From Circinella minor (lineage: Eukaryota; Mucoromycota; Mucoromycetes; Mucorales; Lichtheimiaceae), in the NCBI GenBank assembly GCA_016758965.1, contig JAEPRB010000047.1, positions 144,021 to 208,020 on the forward strand: DNA of 64,000 nt, in the 5' to 3' direction. Below the pieces are notes generated by a model, which was given only the letters and a program-made list of their open reading frames with translations, was not told the DNA's origin and ran no database searches. This document shows positions 1 through 10,822 of this stretch, one piece after another. The translations under genes and the position numbers were made by a program. Numbering within the stretch: position 1 is the stretch's first letter; the number at the start of each line of letters is the position of its first letter.

Positions 1-3000
1 AGCCGGGTAATCACGCGCAGCCTTTTTTTAAAGAACCCTTTATGAATACAATGCCATCTAACATCGTTTAATTACAATATTATTTCATTTCCCTTTTTTT
101 TTTTTCTTTTGTTTCTATTTTTTCTTGAACGGTAGAAAAAAGGTTGAACACCGCGGACTCTTTTTACACCGCCCAAAACCACATTTAGCAATAGGAGGGA
201 GTTTAATAATTGCGTAAAGCAATCAATGACCATAAGGATTCTAGCGTGATCTTTATTAATCTTGAAAAAATTAAAATGTTTCAAAAAACCAGCTATTCGT
301 CTACTGACAGAAAAACCCAGGGTGTACTCAGTAACACAACAACAAGACATCTTTTTTTCACTTCTTCAGTTTCTTAGTTTACCATTTTTGTATTATCCAG
401 GCGCAGTTGCACAGTTGATATTATTTTTAGTGCCGCGCCCTTTATCTAATTAGTTGTATTGAATCTAATAACTATATTAGTTACTTACAATGTGAAAATG
501 AAGGATACGTAGAATATTACGTGAGCAGAAATTGTCGGCTAACAAATGAAGGGACATATAATAAAAGCGTGCTCACACAAATCAAATCAGGTATCAATGT
601 ATTTGATCAAGTAAGAAGAAATCTATAAATAGTGTATCAATTCAAGTAATCTACTATACTGTTATCTGCTTATTGAATACATTGAAAAAGTTTGGTACCG
701 TTACCACAGTTACTTGCAGTATTGCAAATTATATTCAGATTACTATAACACCCATTTAGACATGTATGATATATGAGCGTTCTCCGTAACAGTGTGTGGA
801 CATCAATTCATGTATTGTTCAATTACAGAAAACAAAAACAAGGTCAAAACCGAATGCGAAGAAAAATAGTAATAACGAAAGGGCTGAATTCGTATGACAA
901 TAATATTACCAGTATAAAAAAAAAAGTTGTATTAGACGTAAAACGTATTTAGGAACATCATTCGAAAATTTATTTTTAATGAGCATAGAAAGTTGTACTA
1001 CTATTTCCGAACTTGTTATAAATGTTCAACTTTGCATATTTTTATTGAGCACAAATTTTTATATATTTCATACGTAGTTACCAAATATATATATAAAAAA
1101 AATGACATGTATCAGTGAAGCACTTGTACAACAGCACTAAAGATCAACGGTGACACACATTTGTCAGGTCAAAATAGGAAATTAAAAAAATCTTCTAACC
1201 GTTTTGTATGAAATTATATTATTACCATATATCGACTAAACAAAAGGTCAAATCTATTGCAGTGAAACCTCATGGAAGAAACGGGGTTATATACGAGGCT
1301 GAGCACTGACTTTTTGAAAAGCTGATAATTTCACACTGTATCCGTTTACGCAATATGAAGCCATATTACCAGTTTTAATAACATAATAAACTTTTACTTT
1401 TTGTGAGACTTTTTTTTTTTGCACGATTAAACTAATTCTCGTCATTTATTCACCTAACCAAATTTTAAACATACTCCCAGCTCTTTTCCTACTTTTCCAT
1501 GAGAGCTATATTAAATTTGATGATATAGTGGTAAATAGTTTGAAGACAGTGATACATTAAGAATTAGAAAGGAGTATAATCATTATCGGATTATCTACGT
1601 AGAAAGAATATCATTATTATATCGCGGGTATCAATTATAAAGTTTACTTATTTATTTACTTGAGAGAAGGAGATTATTATATATTTTTATAATATACATA
1701 AATTAGATATACTGGTATTATTAAACCAGACACATATTTTTTGCTTCCCTTTTTTTTTCTTTATAAAAAAAAGGCACTATTTTAGACTGTAAGGCCCAAA
1801 GTAATGGTTCAACTATTGAGTATGAGTACCATCCCATCTGATCGAGAAATATTTTACAGGGGTCCAAATTCTACACAATAATGATTGTATATAATATAAT
1901 TGGGTTCCACTGTATGTCTCATCGCTATTATAAACGGTTACCATAGCACGCAGCATAATAACGGGATTTCTTTTCTGTTTATTGAGTTAGGTGGTCAAGC
2001 TATCATTTCTTTATACGTATATTATCAAACGTTTTTCTATGTTGTAGTTTGACTTTTACAGTACGTAACATCATCATTGTACTGATATTATATATTTACA
2101 TGATATATAATCTTAAATTCACTTCAAAAGTTCCTCTTGTAATGAGGTAGTGGTTCTCATTTAGATTGTAAAAATAAGAATAGCTTTTTTCCTGTGTTTT
2201 TTTTTCTTTTTTACTTTATTTTCTATAGTTGGTATGTACTTTCCATACATAGATAAAAAAAAATTAAAATACCAAGATGCATTTGTAAGTAAAACTGATA
2301 TATCAAATGCTATATAAAATTTTCACGAGGGAGAGTATGTAAGTAGATTCTAAATATAAAAAGAAAAATCAAAAAGGAAAGGGACAGATAATGGTAATTT
2401 CGTATAAGATTGGAAAAAGCCAACGTGCAATGGATTTCAAGTTCAATATACACACACACATTGATAGAATTCGTTCAGCTATTATAGTCACTTTTTCAAG
2501 GGTGCACATTACTGTTATTATTATCAGGAAAGAATCTTTATAATATTTGGTTGTACGACAGAGAACCAGGTCGACTTGGAATCTGTATTAATCGAAATCA
2601 CTTCTATATTACCTTTTCGTCTAGTTTTAAAAAAATACATACATACAAGCTCTATTAAGCTCATACGTACGCTTACCCAAACATACTCTCTTTTCGCATA
2701 TTCGAAATACATTTTTGTAATAATCGCAAAAAACTAATAGCTAATTATAGTGTTAGATGTTTTTATTATTTTATAAAGTTATATCAATTGTTGTTTGATT
2801 ATAAATGAATAAAATATCTTTATAGTTTTTAATTTCCACTATTATTATTACTTAGTATGACAATTATTATTGACAGAAGCGCAACATGTACGTAATGGTA
2901 ATAGATAATAGTTATAAATTTAACGTTATGAAAAAGTAATAGAAATTTAGTTAATAAGGTCTAACACAATTGATAGCTAGGAAATGAAATTAATTGTATT

Positions 3001-3176
3001 TTTCTTAAAATAATAATAATAACATTCAATCACCCATTCTCTCCAATAAAACGTGTAATAATTTTTCAAGTTTAAATATTGGTATCAACAATACATTTAT
3101 TAAATAAAATAAAATACGTTTAAGAATTTGTTATGCTAATGATAAAATTGAGATAAAATGAAATGAATAAATGTGT
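1..3176. other. Gene-free AT-rich stretch
   Basis: No open frame here has protein-like composition or a recognisable motif. The sequence is AT-rich with many homopolymer runs. The only structured piece I see is near 1262–1312, where a CAGTGAAACCTC block is followed by GAGCACTGAC, which looks like the worn ends of a small DNA transposon. Confidence 0.6.
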
Positions 3177-3942
3177 TTAAGGGCAGAAGATAACTTCGTA
3201 TTTGTCAGTTTGACAGGTAAAGGTAGAGGTTTGATCATCATAAGCGTATGAGTAAGCATCAGGACAAGCAGCCTTGACAGCCTTGGAATATTCGTTGGGA
3301 CCACAAGTTTCGGGGGTGTTGTGAGCACCAGTACAGCAGGTTTCTTCACTATTGAAAGCAGAGCATGCAGACTTACAGCCAGTAAGCTTACCATCAGGAC
3401 CCTTGACCTTCATAGCATCATTAGGACAGTCAGGTACCTTGGCACAAGTTGGAGCACCACACCTTTTTTTTAAAAAAAAATTGAGTTAGCAACTCTAGTA
3501 AAAAAAACTATTATTGATAATAAAAGAGAAACAAAATATATACTTACTTGTATTTATCACCACCTGCACCGTCGCCTCCAATTGGAGCCATCTTAATAGG
3601 CAAGTTAAAGCCATCAACAAAAGATACATCATAAAAATCAATATCAGCATGACCCTTGAAGGTGATTTCAGCTAAAGAAGCGGGAGCAGCGGCACCAGCA
3701 ATGGCATTACAGGCATCACCTTCACAATCAGTACGTGCCCAGAAACGACCTTGCCAATTAGCAGGGACTTCATAGACCTTTTCAGCACCCTTGGCAACAA
3801 CTTGAATGTTAGCTTGACTTTCACCATTCTTGATTTGACCAACGTGGGCATCAGCAGCACAATGGTTCTTGACAATAACTTGAGAGGCGGAGGTAAAGCC
3901 AACAAGGGCAGCAAGAGCGATAAACTTGAGAGAAGTGTACAT
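3177..3942 (-). CDS. Secreted thaumatin-like protein, copy 1 (one intron)
   Basis: Two exons, 3548–3942 and 3462–3177, joined across an 85-base intron (donor GTAAGT, branch-like GCTAAC, acceptor AAG), give 226 residues. Residues 1–20 form a signal peptide. The body has the thaumatin fold hallmarks: GRFWARTDC near residue 65, an AEITF strand, then [14 protein letters not shown], followed by a cysteine-rich lobe ending in the thaumatin-like [11 protein letters not shown] and a final Cys-Pro. The acidic cleft residues (Arg, Glu, Asp) of the family are present. Thaumatin-like proteins are extracellular; several bind or cut beta-1,3-glucans, so a wall role is inferred. The intron splits the Lys codon just before CGAPTC. 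The copy at 10071–10748 is nearly the same length and has no intron at this point. A TATA box lies 74–82 bases upstream of the ATG. Confidence 0.92.
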
Positions 3943-4015
3943 GATGATAGTATTTAATAGCGTTTGTACTTTTTACAAATTGATTGATTAAAAAAAAAAC
4001 TATTCAATTTCGTTT

Positions 4016-4024
4016 CTATTTATA
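4016..4024 (-). promoter_or_regulatory. TATA box of thaumatin-like gene 1
   Basis: On the minus strand this reads TATAAATAG, 74–82 bases before the ATG at 3942. The paralog has a similar box at a similar distance, which supports a shared core promoter design. Confidence 0.55.
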
Positions 4025-7000
4025 CTAGATGAGATCGAAAGAATTGCGCAGCCCGTTTTTACAGCTTTTCTCAAAACAACCTCTTGAGGCATTTGCCATA
4101 TTTTTTTTTTTTTTTTTTTTGTACTTCATTGCGCGCAGCGGAAAGTAAATAAAAAGCGCGGTTATTTTTGACATTTGGAAAAAGGATATTCAATAGGTAA
4201 GTGGGCAAAATACTTAAATGAACATAAAAGTTTTAGTGTACTTTTTATTGATATCCTTTTAAAGCAAATTATAAAGCAAAACGGAGCTAAACAACATTTC
4301 CATTGACAGAATAACCGAGAATGGTTAAGTCCATTATTATTTATTACCACGGTAACACGGATCAATTTGTGTATACTCAAATCTACTAATTTTACCATTC
4401 CGGTATCTCTCAGGTACACTTGCTTCTGGACCGAGCTCTTTGTACAAATATTAATTTCCCCCGTTTATCCACTAAATGTACATTACTATTATCTATTATC
4501 AAATACGCATTTTGGTAAAAGTACGTTAGACGAATATGCCATTATTATCAACAAGCAATAAAAAAGAGACTGTCAGTAATAAAGACCTGTTTAAGCAGAA
4601 AGCAATATATAAACGAGCAATAAAATTAGTGTTAAACACAAGATAACTTCAAAAGTATTGTCTTACGATCATTCTGTCTAAAGCTTAACTCTATGTTGAT
4701 GAAGGTAAATAAAAAGCGAAAAAAAACAGAAACTTGCACAAATTGTTGAATTTTGGCGTTACACGGGTTAATAATGTAGCACCCCCCTCCCCCGAAGAAC
4801 TGAATGAAAAACGATTTTTTAATTTGATTGTAATGGACACGTGTAAACGAACTGTATGGCTGTCGAAAACGAATGGGAACAAAATAAGTCCGAATGTGAA
4901 TTAAGAAAAACGCATTATAAAGCTCATATATTATTACCATATTGTGGCAAAAACAAGTTGTACCCAGGAAAAAGTACCTTCTGTCATTATCATGGTACTC
5001 AATTTACTACAAGTTCATCTCAACCAGTACCAGAGATTACCAGTTACGACATTGCGCCATGAGAAAATAATGTATTAAAAATCTTTGTTTTGTATAACAT
5101 TTTTCTGTACACATGTAATAACAAATTATCACAAAAAGATCGTCAATATCCAATTGCGCTCTTACATTATTTTTCATCAAACTAATAAAAATTGACTTTT
5201 TTATCATATATATTACTACTATTTAATTATAAAAAAAAGAAATCCAAAAAACAGATCGCTTCGATAAAATTGTATCACTCGAAATTAGCAAATCCATATA
5301 GTGCAACCTTGCTTTACATGTGGATCTCCATCCTTTTTTCTGTTAGTGCAGAAAGCGGGGTTATGTGCGGGGCTGTGCACGGGGCTTTGCAAGTAGTGTA
5401 ATTGTACTAATACGCGTTATAATGCAAACTTGCGATCGACAATTCGCGAAAATGGGAGCAAGTCCGGACAAAAAAGAAAAGACGATTGTGAAAATCGAAA
5501 ACTCGCCATTGTAAAACAGCTCATTAATTTTCTGTGAAAAATATCCAATCACCTATAATTGATGTAGTACTTACTGCATCATCTATCGTAATTGTCTTGC
5601 AAATTAATACAAGTTATTCATTCTATATAGTAAAAAGAATGATGAAGCTTCGATGTATCTCATGATGTATCTATATGTACCTGGATTTCGTCCGTGCGGT
5701 TGCGGTCGCTACATAATTAGGATTTAGCATTTAGTGTAGAAAGGGTTTGAGGACGATTCAAAAGTGTGGTTTAGTTGATTTCAGAGAATTAAACTATACT
5801 ATTATTATATCGGACATAGTAACAGCTAAAACTTGCTATGCTTATTGCATATTTCGGCTAATAATAGCTGTTGCAACAAGAAAAGAGAACGCGTTGTGAA
5901 TTTTTCTTTGCATTGGTGCACTTGTGTGTATGATATATAAAACGTAATCATATTATTATTTTTATCTTATCATCCACGATCTATCATATAATAAACATCA
6001 TTCAACTTTGATTTTAGAAAATAATATATAATTAAATCTACGAAATGAATGTACATCTTTGAAAGTGTGGGAGTGAGGTTGAGACGTAGCCTCATTTTGG
6101 GGGATTAAAGTAGAAAACATCAAATTTTTGCAATGCGAATTATTTAGATAGCGCGGAGCAAAGCGAAAGGGCCCATCCATACGCGCGAAACAATAAAGAG
6201 GTGCTAACGGGTTTTTAGTATTACTATATTTTAGTCATCGATTGCAACAGTATACTGTGAGACATGAACTTTATCGTTATATCGAATTAACTTTATATAG
6301 AGTTAAGACTCGTTCGAAGTTTATCAGATAAATGCTAGTCGCATTATATAACACTCCAGAAATAGTTTTTGAAGTTTAAGCCTACTATAGTCATTATCAT
6401 TCAGTCTTGTTCAGAAAGAACGCATAATAAAAAATTAGCTCATCTATGCAAACCAAGATAATGTTAATTAACAACCTTTCTGTTTTTTGGAAATTAGACC
6501 TTTGCATTTTTTCCAAAGAGATAACTTAATGGTTTCTAATTTTTGGAAGAGCAAAATGTGATACAGTGCTCAGTGATTAGCAAATTATTGACAGTTTTTT
6601 ATTATTATTTTAAAGTATGTATAAATACAATTCATGTTACGCGAAAATAAAATGGGAAACACTCAGCATTCAGATAAAACTTTCTAAAACGGACTGTGAG
6701 GAGTAGCATTTAACCAAGATGGAATATATTAATAATGTTGTTCCACAATGAGTACAAATATAGTGCAGTATTTTAAAGTATATGATAACTTACGATTAGT
6801 ACTCCTATGTTCTAATTACGAATCTATTATTATTTTACCAAATATTACCTTAAACATATTGGTCATCCTCAATAACTGCCACTACCGTTAACACCTTATT
6901 ATATACGAGGCGAAGTAAAAACGCGGAAATTATATTTCATTCAGGTACCTCCAGTGATGAGAATTTAAAAATAACAAGTGTTCACCATAACACAAAACGA

Positions 7001-7076
7001 TCAAGAAATTATGCGTATGGCCAATAAACTAAAGTAGCGCTTCTGCAAAAAAAAAGAAAAAAAAAAAAAAAAAACA
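4025..7076. other. Gene-free interval with repeat debris
   Basis: No convincing gene. A 68-codon plus-strand frame at 4856–5062 has no recognisable motif and is probably chance or debris. Around 5345–5390 a block rich in cggggttatgtgcggggctgtgc resembles the block near 1280–1305 and may be a decayed transposon end. A GC-rich speck at 6150–6190 (cggagcaaagcgaaagggcc) resembles the GC-rich repeats found further right. Confidence 0.5.
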
Positions 7077-7084
7077 TATAAAAA
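7077..7084 (+). promoter_or_regulatory. TATA box of the GH17 gene
   Basis: TATAAAAA sits about 97 bases before the ATG at 7181, directly after a long A/G tract. It is followed by pyrimidine-rich leader sequence typical of well-expressed fungal genes. Confidence 0.45.
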
Positions 7085-7180
7085 CGAAAAGAAATTTTCT
7101 TTCATTTTTTTTTATTCATCTTTAACCTTATCTACCTTTTCTTTACAGAACACTCATTACAGTCGTTTCCATATAAAATA

Positions 7181-8059
7181 ATGAGACTCTCACTTACTAT
7201 CCTTGCAACCCTCCTTATTTCTGGTTTGGCCCAAGGCATGCCTGTCGAAAAGCGTGCCCCTGGTAGCCTCTGGGGTATCACATATACTGCCAAGGGGTCC
7301 GATGGTAGCTGTCATAATGCCCAACAAGTCGCCGAAGCCATCAAGCGTTTCAAATCCAATGGTATCAAGAATGTTCGTACTTATTCTCAAGAATGTAACC
7401 AACTCCCTAACATCTTAAAGGCTATTGGTGACAATGGTGGTGATATGAAAGTCTTGGCTGCCGTCTGGACCGGCAGTGGTGATGAACAGTATCAAAACGA
7501 ACTTAATCAACTCGAAAAGAACTTGAAGGGTGCCAACAAGGATTTCATTTTGGGTATTGCCATTGGTAATGAAGCTGTTCAAAACGGTGTTTATTCTGCT
7601 GATCAAGCTGCTGGTAAAATTCATGATGTCCGTGGACGAATTGGTGGTGGCTACAAATTTGGTACCGTCGATACACCTCCAGCTTTTACCCCCGCTATGG
7701 TTGATGCCTCTGACATTGTTTGGGTTAACATCCATCCCTACTTTGGTGGCGTTACTTCTGATCAAGCTTTCGGAAACTTGAATGATCAACTCGGTGCTTT
7801 CCGTGACCAAAAGGCAAAGGGCAAGCGTGTCATCGTTGGTGAAGTTGGTTGGCCCACTGCTGGTGATGCTATCGGTAATGCCCAACCTAATGTTGGAGGT
7901 ATGGCTACTCTTGTCAAGGCCTTGAAGGGTAGTGATCTCGAATATTACTACTTTGAATCCCATGATAGCAAGTGGAAGGCTGGTCAAAATGCAATTGAGC
8001 TTAACTTTGGTATTGCTGATCAAACCGGAAAATCCAAGGTCCCCGACTTATACAAGTAA
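7181..8059 (+). CDS. Secreted GH17 beta-1,3-glucanase/glucanosyltransferase-type protein
   Basis: An intronless gene of 292 residues. Residues 1–19 are a signal peptide, followed by MPVEKR, a Kex2-like Lys-Arg site that would release the mature enzyme at residue 26. The fold is the GH17 (beta/alpha)8 barrel: IAIGNEAVQNG carries the acid/base Glu131 and IVGEVGWPTAG carries the nucleophile Glu221; WVNIHPYF lies between them. It is about as long as yeast Bgl2/Scw-type cell wall proteins. No GPI signal, serine-rich domain or carbohydrate-binding module is present, so a soluble or wall-trapped enzyme acting on beta-1,3-glucan is likely. Codon use is more C-ending (aac, gtc, ctc) than in neighbouring genes, which suggests high expression. 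Whether it hydrolyses or transfers glucan cannot be told from the sequence. Confidence 0.95.
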   Translation: MRLSLTILATLLISGLAQGMPVEKRAPGSLWGITYTAKGSDGSCHNAQQVAEAIKRFKSNGIKNVRTYSQECNQLPNILKAIGDNGGDMKVLAAVWTGSGDEQYQNELNQLEKNLKGANKDFILGIAIGNEAVQNGVYSADQAAGKIHDVRGRIGGGYKFGTVDTPPAFTPAMVDASDIVWVNIHPYFGGVTSDQAFGNLNDQLGAFRDQKAKGKRVIVGEVGWPTAGDAIGNAQPNVGGMATLVKALKGSDLEYYYFESHDSKWKAGQNAIELNFGIADQTGKSKVPDLYK

Positions 8060-8222
8060 AAATACCATATATAATACATATAATAAATTATTCCCCCAAG
8101 TAGATAATTTTTTTTCTGCATATCTTTTTATGTTCAAATAATAAATACATCAAATTCATTATTATCATCTGTCAAATGTTTATTTACCAATATTTTTCCC
8201 CCAAACAATTAGTTATTGCTAT

Positions 8223-8600
8223 TGTTACGTTTTGTTGGTAGCAAGACCTTCGGAGTAACGTTAAATGAGAAAATTAGGGGTTAAGCAAATAAAATGTTCT
8301 TGAATAACAGAAGATAGTACATTTTATAAAAGACGCTTTTGTTTGTGTCACCAAAATTATATGCTGAAGCTGGAGTTCACGTTTCGGTCTTTTTATGGCT
8401 GAAACCACTAATAATGATAGTAAAGAATAATCTCTTAGTTGATCAAGATAATCAGACTGATAATTATAATTTGTTTATACATTGAATTTAAAAATTTGAA
8501 GATAAGATATTGATAATAATAAAGTAGAAAAATGAGATAAAAGAAAATTGTGAACTAAAGATATTTAAAAACTTAAAAATAAAAGTGGGGAGAATTCACA
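8223..8600. repeat. LTR-like dispersed repeat, copy A
   Basis: This starts TGTTACG and shares a long run with 37293–37695, including ttggtagcaagaccttcgg and later an accactaataatgatagtaaagaat block, with indels between the copies. The start TG and possible end CA, the length near 400 bases and the absence of coding sequence suit a solo long terminal repeat. No convincing target-site duplication is visible here (gctat before, taatg after). Limits are approximate. Confidence 0.5.
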
Positions 8601-8725
8601 TAATGGTGAACTTGTTACTAAATAAAAAGAAAAAATAAATTCAATGAGGAAATCTCAACAAATACAATATATATAAGGAAATAATAAAAATGTATTGATT
8701 GATAAAAATGGAGCGTAACACTATT

Positions 8726-8944
8726 TTATTTTACTATCTTACTGTCTTTTTCAAGTATTTTTCTGATACGTAATACAATATCATCTGTAATATTTAAATG
8801 AGGATCAATAGCTACGAACTTAATGCCTGTCGTATCAACTCGCTGACCATTAGCTTCTCGTACTGTACGATTTTCCTCTCGTTTAATTTGCGCCAAGAAA
8901 ATTAATTTTTGGGTCGCTTGATACAAATTTTGCGCCCAAACCAT
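8726..8944 (-). CDS. Small unrecognised ORF (72 aa)
   Basis: A 72-codon frame, Met to stop, with mixed, protein-like composition (charged C-terminal half, few low-complexity runs). It lies just after the LTR-like repeat and has no partner exon that I can see. I do not recognise it. It may be a small gene, a terminal exon, or a fragment of a mobile element. No signal peptide or membrane segment is evident. Confidence 0.25.
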   Translation of the reverse strand: MVWAQNLYQATQKLIFLAQIKREENRTVREANGQRVDTTGIKFVAIDPHLNITDDIVLRIRKILEKDSKIVK

Positions 8945-9578
8945 GTTAATGATTAAGAAAAATATAGTACATAATAATACTCTTGGTATCCACTGTTTTA
9001 GTAGAAAATTGTGTTATTATTTCAGTGATTCAATATTATTATAGCTAAGTATGACTATTCCTTATATAAAATAAGACTTCGGTCTAGCCGGAGTATAATA
9101 GCATTTTTCATGTTTCAATTAATAAGTATAGTTATATGCTGCACTTCCACAATTTATTTTTACTGAAATTCGAATAACAAGATTATTAGACTACCCCTTA
9201 CATATCATGGTATAGTCAAATTGCTAGAAATTCATCAGAAAAAAAAGAATATATTGAAGCGTTCAATGTGTGATCGAAGTACTTCGTATAAATGTATAAA
9301 ATAAAGAAGAAATAATATACTATGTGATTGTATATTTAAGTAATAAATTGTATGAAATAGAATAGAAATATGGGTTGTGGGAGTTCTTATATTCAGGAAT
9401 ATTACGTCTGAATCCACAAAAGAGAAATCTTATAATGAGTTTAAGAGGCTTTATGCTCAAAGAAAACTATTGTCAGGTCAATTATTTAATTGTTTAAAAG
9501 ACTAAAAGATTTAAAGGTAAAAATAGAACTAAAGAACTGAATTTTATTTGAAATAATTTAGGGGTATTTATACTAATT

Positions 9579-9688
9579 GCTTCGTCGTAAAAGTGTCGTA
9601 GCTTCGACAGAAAAGTGTCGCAGCTTCGACATAAATGTGTCATTGCTTCGACATAAATGCGTCTTTGCTTCGACACAAATGTGTCGCA
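9579..9688. repeat. Five tandem 22-base repeats, each an imperfect palindrome
   Basis: Five consecutive 22-base units start at 9579, 9601, 9623, 9645 and 9667. The consensus is GCTTCGACATAAATGTGTCG followed by CA. Each unit contains CGACA and TGTCG arms around an AAA centre, so each could form a small hairpin or a dyad protein site. Units differ by one to five bases. No gene overlaps. Confidence 0.9.
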
Positions 9689-9748
9689 GCATGCTCCAAT
9701 AATATCATGTAATTTGGTACTTTGTGATACCTTTATCGGTGATATAAA

Positions 9749-9782
9749 TAATAATAATAATAATGATAATAATAATAATAAT
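9749..9782. repeat. (AAT)n microsatellite
   Basis: A run of aat triplets with a few interruptions lies in gene-free sequence. Confidence 0.8.
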
Positions 9783-10070
9783 AGTGGTAAAGAATAAATA
9801 TAATAATGATGAGGGTAATTTTGTTGATATAAAAATGTCTTTAATTTTTATACGTTACAATATCTACTGCACTTATGTTTCAATAATAACAAAGAAAACC
9901 AGATTAAGTAGAGTTAGAAAAAACAATCAATGTTCTTTTTATAACGATTACGTATACATATTTGTTAATAGCACAAAAAAAAGCAAAAGGTAGAAAGTAA
10001 TTAATTTACAAGAGAGGAAGATAAAGGTGTATATAAAATTATGTTAAATGAATAATAAAAAAGTGAATAT

Positions 10071-10748
10071 TTAAGGGCAGAAAACGATTTCATAAGTTTC
10101 AGCCTGGCACATAAAAGTAGAAGCAGTATCATCGTAAGCATATGAGTAAGGATCAGAACAGGCAGCCTTAACAGCATTAGAGTATTCATTGGGACCGCAG
10201 GTATCAGGAGTGTTGTGAGCGCCAGCGCAGCACATTTCATCAGTACCAAAAGCAGAGCATGCAGATTTACAGCCAACAACATTGCCATTGTTACCATAAA
10301 CCTTCATTTCATCAGGGCAGTAAGGAATATTTCCACAGGCAGGAGCGCCACAACGATAGTAATCATCGCTGTCTTTATTCCCATTGACAGGATACATCTT
10401 GATAGGCAAGTTGAAACCATCGACAAATGACAAATCGTAATAATCATAACCACCATGACCCTTAAAAGTAATTTCGGCCAACGAGGCTGGATCAGCAGCA
10501 CCAGCAATGGCACTGCACGAATTACCATCACAGTCGGAACGACCCCAGAAACGGCCTTGCCAGTCAGCAGGGAGATCATAGGTATATTGAGAACCCTGAG
10601 CAACAACTTGGGTATTAGGTTGACTTTCCCCATTCTTGAGTTGACCGATATGTACATCAGCCCCGCATTGGTTCTTGACAGTGATTTGAGTACCAACGGC
10701 AAGACTAGCAAGGGTTACAATGAATAGAACCTTAAGAGAAGTGTACAT
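10071..10748 (-). CDS. Secreted thaumatin-like protein, copy 2 (intronless)
   Basis: A single exon of 225 residues, collinear with the gene at 3177–3942. Signal peptide residues 1–19. Thaumatin hallmarks: [30 protein letters not shown], a cysteine-rich lobe ([32 protein letters not shown]) and SDPYSYAYDD near the end. Compared with copy 1, the segment just before CGAP differs most and the intron there is missing, so one copy has either lost or gained an intron since duplication. Likely secreted, acting at or near the cell wall; glucan binding is inferred from the family. A TATATAAATAAG box lies 63–74 bases upstream. Confidence 0.93.
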   Translation of the reverse strand: MYTSLKVLFIVTLASLAVGTQITVKNQCGADVHIGQLKNGESQPNTQVVAQGSQYTYDLPADWQGRFWGRSDCDGNSCSAIAGAADPASLAEITFKGHGGYDYYDLSFVDGFNLPIKMYPVNGNKDSDDYYRCGAPACGNIPYCPDEMKVYGNNGNVVGCKSACSAFGTDEMCCAGAHNTPDTCGPNEYSNAVKAACSDPYSYAYDDTASTFMCQAETYEIVFCP

Positions 10749-10810
10749 GATAATAAAATTATTTGTTGTGCTATGAAGATCAACAGAAAAAAAAGTTGGA
10801 TAACCACTAC

Positions 10811-10822
10811 CTTATTTATATA
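10811..10822 (-). promoter_or_regulatory. TATA box of thaumatin-like gene 2
   Basis: The minus strand reads TATATAAATAAG, 63–74 bases before the ATG at 10748, matching the promoter geometry of the paralog. Confidence 0.55.

Noticed and set aside
4632..4940. A 102-codon minus-strand frame
   Set aside because: Phe/Ile/Tyr-rich, AT-driven composition, no motif, no neighbouring exons.
7415..8023. A 202-codon minus-strand frame
   Set aside because: It lies fully antisense to the well-supported GH17 gene and its composition is dictated by that gene's codons.
9579..9688. Short CRISPR-like array
   Set aside because: The 22-base units are contiguous with no unique spacers, and the genome is eukaryotic.
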